Shown here: piece by piece, positions 11,601 through 21,900 of the stretch
How the letters are laid out: each line of letters opens with the position of its first letter
Numbering within the stretch: the stretch's first letter is position 1
DNA from: Prunus persica
Lineage: Eukaryota; Streptophyta; Magnoliopsida; Rosales; Rosaceae
Length of the DNA: 64,000 nt
Assembly: GCF_000346465.2 (NCBI RefSeq)
Contig: NC_034009.1
Coordinates: forward strand, 33,831,251-33,895,250
Direction of reading: 5' to 3'
Notes under the pieces: generated by a model
The model's input: the letters and a program-made list of their open reading frames with translations, nothing else
Told to the model about the DNA's origin: nothing
Databases searched by the model: none
Position numbers and translations under genes: made by a program

Positions 11601-14067
11601 GGATTCTTAGAAGCCACTTCACTGGGGTCAGTCTTGGACAGCTCAAATTTAACCCCAAAATTATCCAGTGGAGGATTTGGATCCATTTCTTGTAAGCGGT
11701 GTGATCCTTTAATCGGAGAAGACCTATGAGGTTCTCCAGGCTTTTTTTTCTCTGTGCGCATAAAGCACGGCCCTATGTCACTATTTCTTTGATTGACAGG
11801 TAAATCATTACTGGATGAAGATATTAGCTTATTCACTTCTTGCAAATCCCATTCTACTTCAGAGAAAGTTGATGACTGAAGAACATGATTTGGTAGAAAA
11901 ACATCATCATTGCATGGAATTTCCAAGTCCTCGGTGTTTAATGTGCAGCAGATAACTCCATCTTTCAGTTCAGGATATTGATAGTTTGAAGCTGTTGAAG
12001 ATGATTGCATTAGAGTCTCCGAATGACAAGCCATATGTTCATCAGCATTTTGGGACCCCTTAGTGTCATCTACCACTACAGGATCCGAACTAGATGGATT
12101 CATGGAATACATCACTGGAGTTACAGATGTTTCTGGCTCAGTTATATCAATCGTCTGTTCTTGACGAGCATCATCATTTGGTGAACTTAACAAAAGTGAG
12201 CTCAGGCCATCATAGTAAGACTTATCAATCACGTCTTTTCCATCAGCAGTCATGAGCATGAGCTCCTCATTAGTAAAGTTTAAAAGTGAATTGGACAATT
12301 CTGCCAAATAACCTTCAGTACTCGCAGGAGCTGCTGCACTCTTGAAATCACCACATGGCATGTCAGCTTTCACCTCCATCCCCAGTTGAACATCATACCC
12401 TGATGTTCTTGTGTTGTTAGCATCAATATCATCAGGAAGTTCAAAAGTATCGCTGGTGCATAGATCATTTTCACCAAGATCAACATCAACATCAACTGGC
12501 ATAGCTGGTTTTGCACCTGTTCTCCAGATAGGCATCCCAGGAAGTGGAGATGAGTACTCCAAGTTGTGAAACGATGCACCATTGTCTGAAACGGATGAAT
12601 TAAAGGCTTGATTCCCTTCAAACTTTGTGCACATATTTCCATTGTCGCCATTAATTTGATCAAGTGTATACGGAGGTTCCATTCCTAAGTCATCAGCATT
12701 GAACAGGCTGCACTCTGGCAATTCCTTTGGCTGATTGAATTCCCCCACCTCAGATCCATTCCTTGTGAAGGGCATATTGTCTCCAAGAATGTGAGGAACT
12801 TCTTCATGTATATTATCCTGTTCCATATGAAAATCATTTTCAGCTGGAATCTGGAGTCCTGTATGAAAGGTATCAGCAGTAACTACACCACCAGTGGCAG
12901 TGCCACCATCCATCAGATTTTGAAGAGTATCCATATCTGACCTCTCAAGGCCAATAGGGGTCGGATCTCCAGTCATGCAATTTAAATAAAGAGGCTCATC
13001 TTCATTTCCAACATAATTATTATTACTGGGTTGAACAAGAAAATTAAGGCCCATGGAGTTAAATGGCTCATTGCAGATCCTTTTACGCAGAGCATAGTAA
13101 CTACTGCGTACACTTTCAGCTTTTCTCTTTCCAGATTCACATTTGTTTTCTTTTGAATTTCCTGGTCCATCTATAGGGAGAGTTGGAGTGGAACACTCGA
13201 ACTCAACCATGCGAGCAGAAGCATTGGCAGAAACAACCGGATCGTATAGGAGAGAATACCACCGATCTTGCAGTTCACAAATAGTAAATCTTCGAGAAAA
13301 ATGCACTGCCCCTTTAGCAAGTGACTCCAAAGAAGCACCAGCCTGAAAACAGAGTAAAAGAGTACCAAATCCATTAAAAGTTTGGAGAATAGATATAGTT
13401 GCAACGTAATATGACAGCAGTTATAACATATAAAAAAGACCAACTTCCAGAAATTGTCCTTGTATGATGAATTTATTTATGGTCAAAATCAGCGCACTGA
13501 AAAATGCCAAATCCTAATTTAATTCTGAAAGGGGCACCAGGGCAAATTCCACTCAGGCCCGACACACTTAATAGTCGTGAATTAGGCTAAGATACAGCAT
13601 AAGTCAGCCGGGAAACCAGTAGTAAGTTGCTAACAATGATTCTCGCACAGGAAAACATTATTTCACCTTCCGTTATGTCTAGCACATTTGTCCAATTTCT
13701 TGGTTCTATTCCTTGAAATTTAACTCCATGGCACGGGCTATTAGATATTTGCAAAAGATAAACCTGGAATGCCTTGTTCAAACAATTCATGCTCTAACAC
13801 TAAAAACCCAAAATTTCAAAACAAATAATAGATACAAACATTATATGAAGAAAAAAATGCCAACGAAATCCAGGTCAATACGCAAGGATAGATTGGAGCG
13901 AGAGCATCAAATTTCTCGAAATGGGTCGAGAGAGGGAGCCAATTTAATCAACATAATAAAGAAAAAAAAGATGAAATTTGTACCTCAACCGCGTTCTTGA
14001 GCAAAATATCATCCTCGGGAATCCAAGGAGAGAATGGACCAAGAGCACTCATGGCTTGACTGCCCAT
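8675..14067 (-). CDS. EMB1967: MCRS-N and FHA domain nuclear protein (EMB1967-like)
   Basis: Seven coding exons are supported by frame and splice sites: 13984-14067, 11225-13342, 11071-11125, 10454-10602, 9916-10002, 9398-9526 and 8675-8767. Together they give about 904 residues. The start ATG 14067 yields MGSQAMSALG then WIPEDDILLKNAVE. This joins to AGASLESLAKG, FSRRF and LQDRWYSLLYDPVVS, the N-terminal domain of microspherule-protein-1 (MCRS1) homologues. A large, acidic, low-complexity middle comes from the 2.1 kb exon 2. The last ~150 residues carry an FHA fold (phosphothreonine binding) with LGR, SRQQ, GSFYLKNLG and SVNSKEV. Plant homologues include Arabidopsis EMB1967, needed for embryo development; animal MCRS1 is an INO80-complex subunit. 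The assignment is strong; cellular role by homology only. Confidence 0.88.
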
Positions 14068-14814
14068 GAGCTAGCCTCTCTCTCTCACTGCAGAGTGTGC
14101 GTGTCCTCGGTGACGGAGTGAAACATTGAAAAAGCTTGGAGAAAGGGAACGAGGAAAAGAGGTGAAAGCGACGAAGAAGGCCTTGGACGCTTGGAGGGGT
14201 TTTAGAGGGAAAGAAAAACCGAAAAAGCAAAGGTTTTACAGAGGTTTTGTGAAACGTGGACAGCCAATTCGGTGTCCTCAGCTTCTCTCTCGGGTCGGGT
14301 CGATGACCGAGATTTCAACGTGGTGGGGTTGGGGGGGTTTAGGGCACGTGCCAACTCCCTCAGCCCTTTTCTCTCTTGTTCAGGTGAGAGAGAGAGAGCG
14401 TATCCGAGTGGTAGAGTATAACTAGACTTGCAGGTTGCCGCGGACTCTTTGCTCCGTACACGGGTTGACCGTTGACCAAAGAGTCCCTCCTCCAAATTAT
14501 GTGTCCTTTTTTTTTTTTAATTTGGTAAGTGATGAGAATTCGGGAAGGCATGTGTTAAATTTTGGTTTTAGTTTAGTGAGAAAAGGCATGTTTTTTGGTA
14601 TAGGAAATAATAGTGCTCTATTATGACCCCCAAAAAAAAAAAAAAATTAGTACTCTAATTACCAAATTTGTTCATCAATTTTGGGCATCTAATCTAATAA
14701 TGTCTTTGGCTGGCTGGTTGAAATTGGAAGTTCTAATGTCCTCTTGCGGTTCTTCCTATTCTTTAATTTTAGTTTAAGAAAAGTTATGATATAATTTTGG
14801 AATTAGATGGCAAT

Positions 14815-15432
14815 TTTCTCCGCGAGTAAGGGTCTTTGTGGGAATTCGACCATAATGGGTCGGGTATGAAGGACATAAAACGGGTATGGAGAATTTTTTG
14901 GGTATGGTGTTCGGGGAGGGGCGAGGATAGTATTTTAATCCCCAACCCAAACCCTTCCCATTTAGAATATATATATATATTAATTTTTTGATGAGGTATA
15001 TATATATATATTATAGTATATATAAATATGCTATTAAAGTGATTGTACCAAATTAGTTTTATATTTTATATTATTATATTATATACTTATGTAATTCATA
15101 CAAACCTTTAGCCACACTGCTTATTTATTTAGTTAACTTTCAGTACATATATAAACATTCTTATATTGTTTTATAAGTATATATATTATATATATTCATT
15201 ATCTTGCCTTAGTACATTTTTTTCTTTCAACAAAGTCATTATATATTGGTTTTGCTTGTGTAATGGGGCGGGTCGGGAAACCCATTTCCCAACGAAAGTA
15301 GGGATGTGAAATTCCCGATATGAATATTGCGGGGATAAAGACGAAAATAGGAAGAAAAAGCTTAATAGAAATAGGAATAACGATGAGAATGACATACCCA
15401 CCCCCAGTTTTTACCCATTGCCATCCCTATTT
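14815..15432. mobile_element. Degenerate transposable-element-like sequence
   Basis: GC-rich ends flank an AT-rich interior. GGGTCGGGTATGAAGG lies near 14858 and CCCATTGCCATCCCTAT near 15415. GGGTCGGGAAACCC and similar words appear internally. Such GGGATGGCAATGGG-type ends are common in plant interspersed repeats. No coding capacity or target duplication is visible, so the class is unknown. Confidence 0.35.
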
Positions 15433-15732
15433 GGAACTGAACCAAAAAGATAAAATTATGGACATGATGATTCACAAAAGTTAGACCGTCAAATTCCAAG
15501 CTTGGAGAATTGAGCCCTCCAGAAATCAAAGACATCTGAATATTTAAAGAAAGAAACGACCTTTGACGAAAAGGCCAGGCCTTTAAAGTCAGAATATCTT
15601 CATCAACAACAGCCATTGTTTGTCGAAGCTAAACCAAGCAACTATTTTCATTTTCAATCAACAATACAATACATGGGTAATTAACCAAACTGTTGTTTAA
15701 ATTCCTGGGGTGATATCAGTCTCAGAGAGAGG

Positions 15733-15765
<33 letters not shown>

Positions 15766-15769
15766 AAAG

Positions 15770-15851
15770 TCAAAGCAAGGCATAGGTGGTGGTGACATCT
15801 GATCCTGCTCCACTGTGAAGGCTAGGATGGCATTGGCTATCCTGCAGCCTT
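15770..15851 (-). pseudogene. Out-of-frame remnant of the AP3 C-terminal motifs
   Basis: Immediately after the TAA of the AP3-like gene, another reading frame on the same strand gives [20 protein letters not shown] and TTTYALL, followed by TGA at 15770-15772. These correspond to the PI-derived motif (F-x-L-R-L-Q-x3-x-N-L-H) and the euAP3 motif (S-D-x-T-T-F-A-L-L) of euAP3 proteins. The sequence was once coding and is now disconnected by a frameshift near 15855. Confidence 0.7.
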
Positions 15852-17309
15852 TTAAGCAAATATGCGAGGGCCTCCATTTGATGAGTAGCCAAAAGCAGAT
15901 TCATAATCCTCTCTTCCATTCTTAACTAATCCATAATGTGGGTCGTCCCTTGCATCCTTAATCAAACCAGAAGTATAAACAAAACAACAACAAAAAGAGG
16001 CTCTTTTATAAACAGAGGTTAAAAACCAAAGAATAATATATTTTAATCACTAAAAGAGAATATTAAGCTTTAAGGCACACTGCATACAAATTCACGGAGA
16101 TTCCTATTCATTTCTGTTGCACTCCGTAGCTGTAATCAGGTGAGGAGGAGAAAAAAAAAACAGAGATTCAATCAGTACAATCTTACAACCTTATGAATAA
16201 GCTAAAGCTATAGATAGAGCTAGCTCCCGGAAGGAACCCTCTACCACCCACTGAAAGCACAAACACAAATCAATGGACAAAAGGGGTCCAATTACATATA
16301 CATTGTCAATTAGCGCTACCTTTTTCTTCGTAGTATCAATCTGGTTAGAGATCATTCGAATCTGTCCATCGTTGTACAGATACGCAACGTTAGATTGGGA
16401 AAAATACAATGTTTCACAAATCACATGCAGTGGAGAACAACTAGCAAGAGTCTGCTAGACAGGGTAATGGGGGCATCCACAAACAGAACGACGACTATGG
16501 CTATAGAGGGCACTATATAGCTAGCTAACACTGTTTCCACCCCCTTTGCAGCTGCAAAAACTTCCTGCCTGTTTATGCATATATGTACTCATGTCTCGTA
16601 GCTGGAAATATAAAGTACAAACTGGCAAAATGGCAAAGAAAAAGAAGCATGTCCTCTTACACCTATAACTGCAAGGGGGAAGGCCAAAGTTGATCTGAGA
16701 ACCTCTCAAACAGTGACTTAATAATTGTTGGTATTTTCATTCAAACTATATGTATCAGATTGGCAATGGATTTACTTAATCTTTAATGATCTAATGAGAC
16801 AACTGAAACTTTAAAAGTAGAGCTATTCTTTTGGAAAGACAATAAAAATGAATGTTCTACTGAAGGAACTTATGTGTATACTGTATATTTTGTTGTGTTG
16901 TGTTATGAATTAAATCACTCATCCTAAAAAAGTAATAATAAAGAAACAACGACCAGAGTACTGAGAGCTAGAGCAATGACAACAACAATCATAATAATTA
17001 AAGAACTGGAAACCAAAAGATATACACATACAACCTTGCGCTTGCGAATAACTTCAACAGCGCCTTCCATTTCTTGCTCAACACCACGCAGTTCATCAAA
17101 ACTCATATCGTTCAAACATTCACCTAGTACCCTTTGCCTATCAACAGACGTCACGCACATTATACTTTAATTTGGAAAAGAATTTTTTTTAAAAAGAAAT
17201 AAGGCCTTTATATTATTAATTACCTGATCTGCTTCCGCAGCCTCCTATTCACCTCTTTCAGCTTCTTCAAATGCTCTTGCATTGCCTGCACACATAACCA
17301 CACAATTAT

Positions 17310-17390
<81 letters not shown>

Positions 17391-17801
17391 AGACAAGCGA
17401 GAGTAATGATGAATGAGAAACCTCATAGTGCGAGCTCCAAATATCGACTCCCTTAGTCTTCTGGAACTGGTCGAAAAATTGCTTTGTTCTAAACACAAAT
17501 TTATGATATAAGCAAGTGAAAAAACAAAAAACAAAAAAGCTCATTGTAGACCAGCTAGCTAGTTGAAGAAAAACCTAGCTACTAATATAATAGGGTTGGA
17601 GAGATTTGCGTACGTGGTGGAGGGGCTGATGTATTCATGGATTTTTCCGGAATTTGAAACCATGATGAGAGAAACAGTGGCATCGCAGAGAACAGTGAGC
17701 TCATGGGCCTTCTTGAAGAGCCCGTTCCTTCTCTTGGAATAGGTCACCTGCCTATTGGTCGCGTTCTCTATCCTCTTGATCTGGATCTTACCCCTCGCCA
17801 T
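15852..17801 (-). CDS. AP3: euAP3/DEFICIENS-type MADS-box protein, C-terminally truncated by frameshift
   Basis: Seven exons (17614-17801, 17422-17488, 17224-17285, 17035-17137, 16320-16361, 16088-16129, 15852-15956) join to a 202-residue MIKC protein. Exon lengths of 188, 67, 62 and 42 bases match the class B pattern. The MADS domain (1-60) is intact, with [16 protein letters not shown] and HEYISPSTT. The K domain includes [20 protein letters not shown] and NQIDTTKKK. The C-terminal exon gives DPHYGLV and GGPRIFA, then stops prematurely. The family binds CArG boxes as an obligate heterodimer with PISTILLATA and specifies petals and stamens. Oddities are a K-domain exon 6 of only 14 codons, unusual charged substitutions, and loss of the PI-derived and euAP3 motifs. 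It may be a decaying paralogue, a truncated functional allele or an assembly error. Confidence 0.82.
16601..16835. repeat. AP3 intron 4 segment with a diverged copy in VHA-a intron 13
   Basis: This intronic stretch aligns by eye, in the same orientation, with 20481-20708. Shared words include AAAGAAGCATGTC (16641 and 20519), CTCTCAAACAG (16703 and 20578), ATTCAAACTAT, and an AAAGTA.AGCTATT block near the end. Small indels interrupt the match. Identity was not computed. Confidence 0.7.
17310..17389. repeat. Compound microsatellite (AC)n(AT)n(AG)n
   Basis: Three dinucleotide runs abut in intron 2 of the AP3-like gene: AC to about 17335, AT to about 17352, then AG. Read on the coding strand this gives a CT-rich tract upstream of the exon 3 acceptor. 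Confidence 0.95.
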
Positions 17802-18932
17802 CTCTCTCTCTCTGCTTTGCTTTCAATCTGATCTGAAACTGGAACAATTAGGTCTTATAGAACAAGACAAGAGGCCCAAATGTATTAAAGAGCAGATTTT
17901 GAACTAGAAGAGAAGGACATTTACCAAAAGTGGAAAAGGGTTAGGCTTAAACTTGGACTGGTTAAAACGTGGCAATCTCATTCTGGGTTTGCTAATTGGT
18001 TCGCATTTCGACGTGGGGGACCAATCAATATACAAACAATATTGATGGAGATGGAGTATCATACAAACACTTTCCGTCCTTTACCCATCACCATCTTTGA
18101 AAGAAAGAAAGAAAGAAAGCAATCACGGTCTCCCGTTCTGATGTCACATGCTATGGAGTTTCTTTGACGGAATCAGAGCTAGCTAGCTAGCTCAGACTCA
18201 GACTCACAGGCAGAAAGGCAGGCAGGGCTTGCTTTATGAACTCATTGTAAACGACGATAGAGAAGCGCGTTTTTGTTTATGAAAACCAATGGTCAAAGAG
18301 AAGTCATGGTCGATGTAATCAGCTGGTTTAAATATGGAACCTCTGGATTTTTGCTTGCAGGCATAGTATAGTAGGGTCGTAGCTGGATCAAAATAGCTTT
18401 GCGTCCATTACGAAATTTGTAGATGTTAACGTTGTTTCAAACCTTCAAAGTCAAGTCATTTCACGTCTCTCAAACCTCTAATCATGTTTGACCCACCCCT
18501 AATCTTACCAAGCTTAAATAATGCTAACAAATCAGTCACATAATGGGCCGCGATTATGAAGGCTATGGCCTACCTAGTAGCCTATTGGGCTCTATAGTAG
18601 GACTAAGGCCTTACACTGAGCCCAAATCCGTATTGCTTCTTATTTTCGGATTGAACCCTTGCAACCAACCTCTTGTGTACAATTCCGGTTCTCTTAATAT
18701 CGCTTGTATTTGTTGAACTATGACAAATGAGGTTTGCAGTTGAAGAGATACATTATATTAGTTTGAGGTAAGATCATGAACGAATGAATTCTCACACCTC
18801 TGTATTAGTATATTTGTATGTTGATTAATATCAACACAATTCTATCGTTTTGTTCTTGTCACACTCATTAGCTGTTCGAAAATTACTATATGTATACAAC
18901 AACAAAAATGTACATATGAAAACGGCAGTGCA
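17802..18932. promoter_or_regulatory. Upstream region of the AP3-like gene / 3' flank of VHA-a
   Basis: About 1.1 kb separates the AP3-like ATG from the VHA-a stop; both genes are on the minus strand. A CArG-like site, CCAAAAGTGG at 17934-17943, lies about 135 bases upstream of the ATG. It deviates from the CC(A/T)6GG consensus at one position. Class B promoters in Arabidopsis contain CArG boxes, so this is a plausible but unproven autoregulatory site. CTATAAGA (minus strand, about 17853-17860) is a possible TATA box but would leave a very short leader. TGGGCC/TGGGCT words occur at 18544-18610. Confidence 0.35.
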
Positions 18933-21900
18933 TCATTCATCCTCTTCACTGAGTAATGCAAATGAAAAGGGGTAGAATTTGTAACCAGCGCCCTCATAAA
19001 ACTTGTTCTGGAACTCCACCCAGTGAAGCCTCAAGGCATGTAAAAATGCACTCAAAGTCTCCATCACTAGAAGCACTCCAACAGTTGCACATATAAAAAC
19101 TATTATGCCAAAGATTAGGATAATGACATTATTGAACCTGCAGTAATTCCCAAGAGATTGATTAATTACTCTGCTTTCTTTTAAGATCTCAAAGTTCAGT
19201 AAAACGGCAAAAAGATGAAGTAAAAGAACTTACCCCCAGGCTAGAAGTAGAATCTTGTCGTAAAATACACTGGACAGCTCTGAATGAGCCAAACTGAAGA
19301 AAGCAAGACAAGGACAAACGAGATGATCATCATCTTAGAATTTACATTCAAATAATCTAAGAAGTATCAACTTTTTTATTATTATGTGCAACTATGCAAA
19401 CGCACGCATCGTAGATGCCTAATGAATCATGGATACTATTAAATGATTCTAAGTTCTATGTTGTTAGCCACCCACCTGAGTGCCCATAGACGTAGATATG
19501 AAGCTGTATTAGACACTGCTCCGAGCACAAACTCTATGGTATGTATGAGTTGGTGTACAAAGACCTCGGTGAATTCAAATTCCTCATGACCATGCAAACT
19601 TTGATGGTGGTCCTCTTCAAGAGGGTCATCACCACCGTGAAGCAGCACGTAGGATTGACCTTGGTGTCTCTGAGGAAACAGGATATCAATAAAAGGTATA
19701 AATAGAGGATTGTAGAACGCATGAAACATATATTAAGACTATAGTTTCAAGCGAACCTCCTCATGCTGCTTCTTCAACAGATAAGGCTTTGGAAACAGCA
19801 TCCATGGCACAGCAACAAGAGCCGATAGTAGTAACAAAATCTGTAATTAAACACAAGGCATTCTTAATATTGGTGTCACACACTATGGTATTGCTTGAGA
19901 AAATTTTTGGCCCAAACCAAGGAAATAGAACAAAACCTGAAGGAATTTTTGCCCAAAAAAAAGCTGGTTTTCACCGAGATTGTCAGTAGGACTCAAGAAC
20001 ATGTATATCATTACATGATACAAATCAGCTTGTGAACCAGTGCACCATTTCACTATAATTAGGAGTGAAAGGTAGCCAAACAGGCTGTTTAAAAATATAA
20101 TCTGAGGAACAAATTGGTACCTGAAAGAACATGGATAGATGGTCAAAATTAAGAGAGTAACTCATAATACTTAAACATGCGCTCTTCAGAAGTTTGAAAG
20201 ACTGAACATGCGCTCTTCATATGCAATAATGCAGGATCAAGTTGAGTAACATGGGGCCCATTTGATAACCATTTCAATTTTAGTTTTTAGTTTTCATTTT
20301 TTGTGCTAAAGTATAGAGGAACAAGAGGGAGAATGGAAGTGAGAATGAGAGTGGATATGGGATTTAGAGGGAAGATGAGANNNNNNNNNNNNNNNNNNNN
20401 NNNNNNNNNNNNNNNNNNNNNNNNNNNNNNNNNNNNNNNNNNNNNNNNNNNNNNNNNNNNNNNNNNNNNNNNNNNNNNNNGGGAAATATGAAGGACAACG
20501 TGCCATAATGTCATAGACAAAGAAGCATGTCGTCTCACCCCATATGATAGGGGGGAGGGCCGAAAGTGATCTGGGAACTCTCAAACAGCGCCTCAAATTG
20601 TTGATATATGCTATTCAAACTATTTGTCTTATATTGGCAGTGGTATTAATAATCCAGCGAGGAGCAACAAAAGTAAAAACTTGAAAAGTACAGCTATTAT
20701 TCGAAATTGTTTTCACTTTTGGACTCCTCCCTCCCATCCTCCCCTCCCATCATCTTTCTCAATCTCACACTCACTCCCATTTTCCTCTATACTCTAGCAG
20801 AAAAAATGAAAACTAAAAACTGAAATTGAAATGGTTATCAAACGGGCCCATAGCTTACCAGATATTCAGGTTATCCCCAAAGAATTTTGCATTAAAGTAA
20901 CTCAATATGATTCCAAGATTCATCTGGGCTACTCCAAGTAGGATTGACATCTTCATCTTCAACGAGTTAAGAAACGGTAACTCGGACCGGGAACCATGCC
21001 ATTTAGGATCCACACCAAATGGGTAAGTGCCACGGACCTTACTCAAACCCACTGTAGTAGCATCGCTGCAACAAAATAGAAAAACCAAGTGTAATAAACT
21101 CAAATGGGATTGACAGACCACAAATATGTTAAGCAACTCAGACTGACTGTGTACCTGCAGGATTGGTCACGGCACCCATAGGCAGATGGCCCAAATAATT
21201 CAAATGGGACTGAAAAGAATTCATTATATATCAATCCTGTGTAAATTGAGAACAGCGCCATCATCATAATAACATAACGGCCACCAAATGTCATTTCTAC
21301 AATGTCCCCAAGTTTCTGTTGTCAACAAATCAAGTTAGTAGAACCATCCGGTAATTACAAGAAGCAAAGAGTCCACAATCCACAGTCGCAAATCCATACG
21401 CATTACCTGACTAGAAAACTTCCTCTCCCTGATTATGAAATATAGTGTTGCCAGCAACAAGCAAATACCATGGCCCCAATCTCCAAACATTACAGCAAAA
21501 AGGAAAGGGAATGTGACAATGGTGTATACACCAGGATTAGCCTCCTGATACTTGGCAACCCTGTGATGATGGTTCCATTAGACAAATTCTTTGATGAATG
21601 ATCTCATTTGGGAAATGAATAACCTAGTCACTAATAAAATAAGGAGGGATAGAAATGGTCTTCCTTTCTGTTTCTCGGGGGAGAAGGAAGACAACAAGTA
21701 AAGATATATAAAATTACGTTTTACCATTATACACCCATTAAAAGAGAGCAATAATAAATTTCCCAAACCTTCCCTAACAGCCCTCATCCTCCCCACTTTG
21801 CCACCCCCAATTTTCTCAGTCCACACCAACTCCAATATAGACCTGATTTCCTACCTCACGATCTTCCTACCAAGCATTGTGCAAGAACTTGTATAGAGAC

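Larger units (their letters stand above)
14068..15851. other. Intergenic between the FHA and AP3-like genes
   Basis: The first ~300 bases are GA/CT-rich promoter and 5' UTR sequence of the FHA gene. The stretch 14815-15432 looks like a degenerate repeat. A CTGC tetranucleotide repeat at 15736-15765 lies just beyond the AP3-like stop, and the out-of-frame AP3 remnant is at 15770-15851. No other gene is visible. Confidence 0.55.
20254..20849. mobile_element. TIR transposable element in VHA-a intron 13
   Basis: The left end GGGCCCATTTGATAACCATT and the reverse complement of the right end GGGCCCGTTTGATAACCATT form terminal inverted repeats. Similarity continues for about 70 bases (AGTTTTTAGTTTTCATTTTT, then AGTATAGAGGAA). 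A 100-N gap lies inside. The segment 20481-20708 resembles AP3 intron 4. No target-site duplication is obvious, so the superfamily (hAT-like or other) is left open. The right end is 9 bases from the exon 13 splice donor. Confidence 0.75.

Noticed and set aside
12370..12663. Open frames antisense or out of frame within the FHA gene exon 2
   Set aside because: The 2.1 kb exon carries the conserved protein; the alternative frames have biased low-complexity composition and no family match.
16191..16260. Alternative exon 6 of the AP3-like gene reading [10 protein letters not shown]
   Set aside because: A better exon at 16088-16129 has canonical acceptor and donor, the EMNRNLREF block and correct phase into exon 7.
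20287..20596. Open frames spanning the N gap
   Set aside because: They depend on undetermined bases and lie within a transposable element in an intron.
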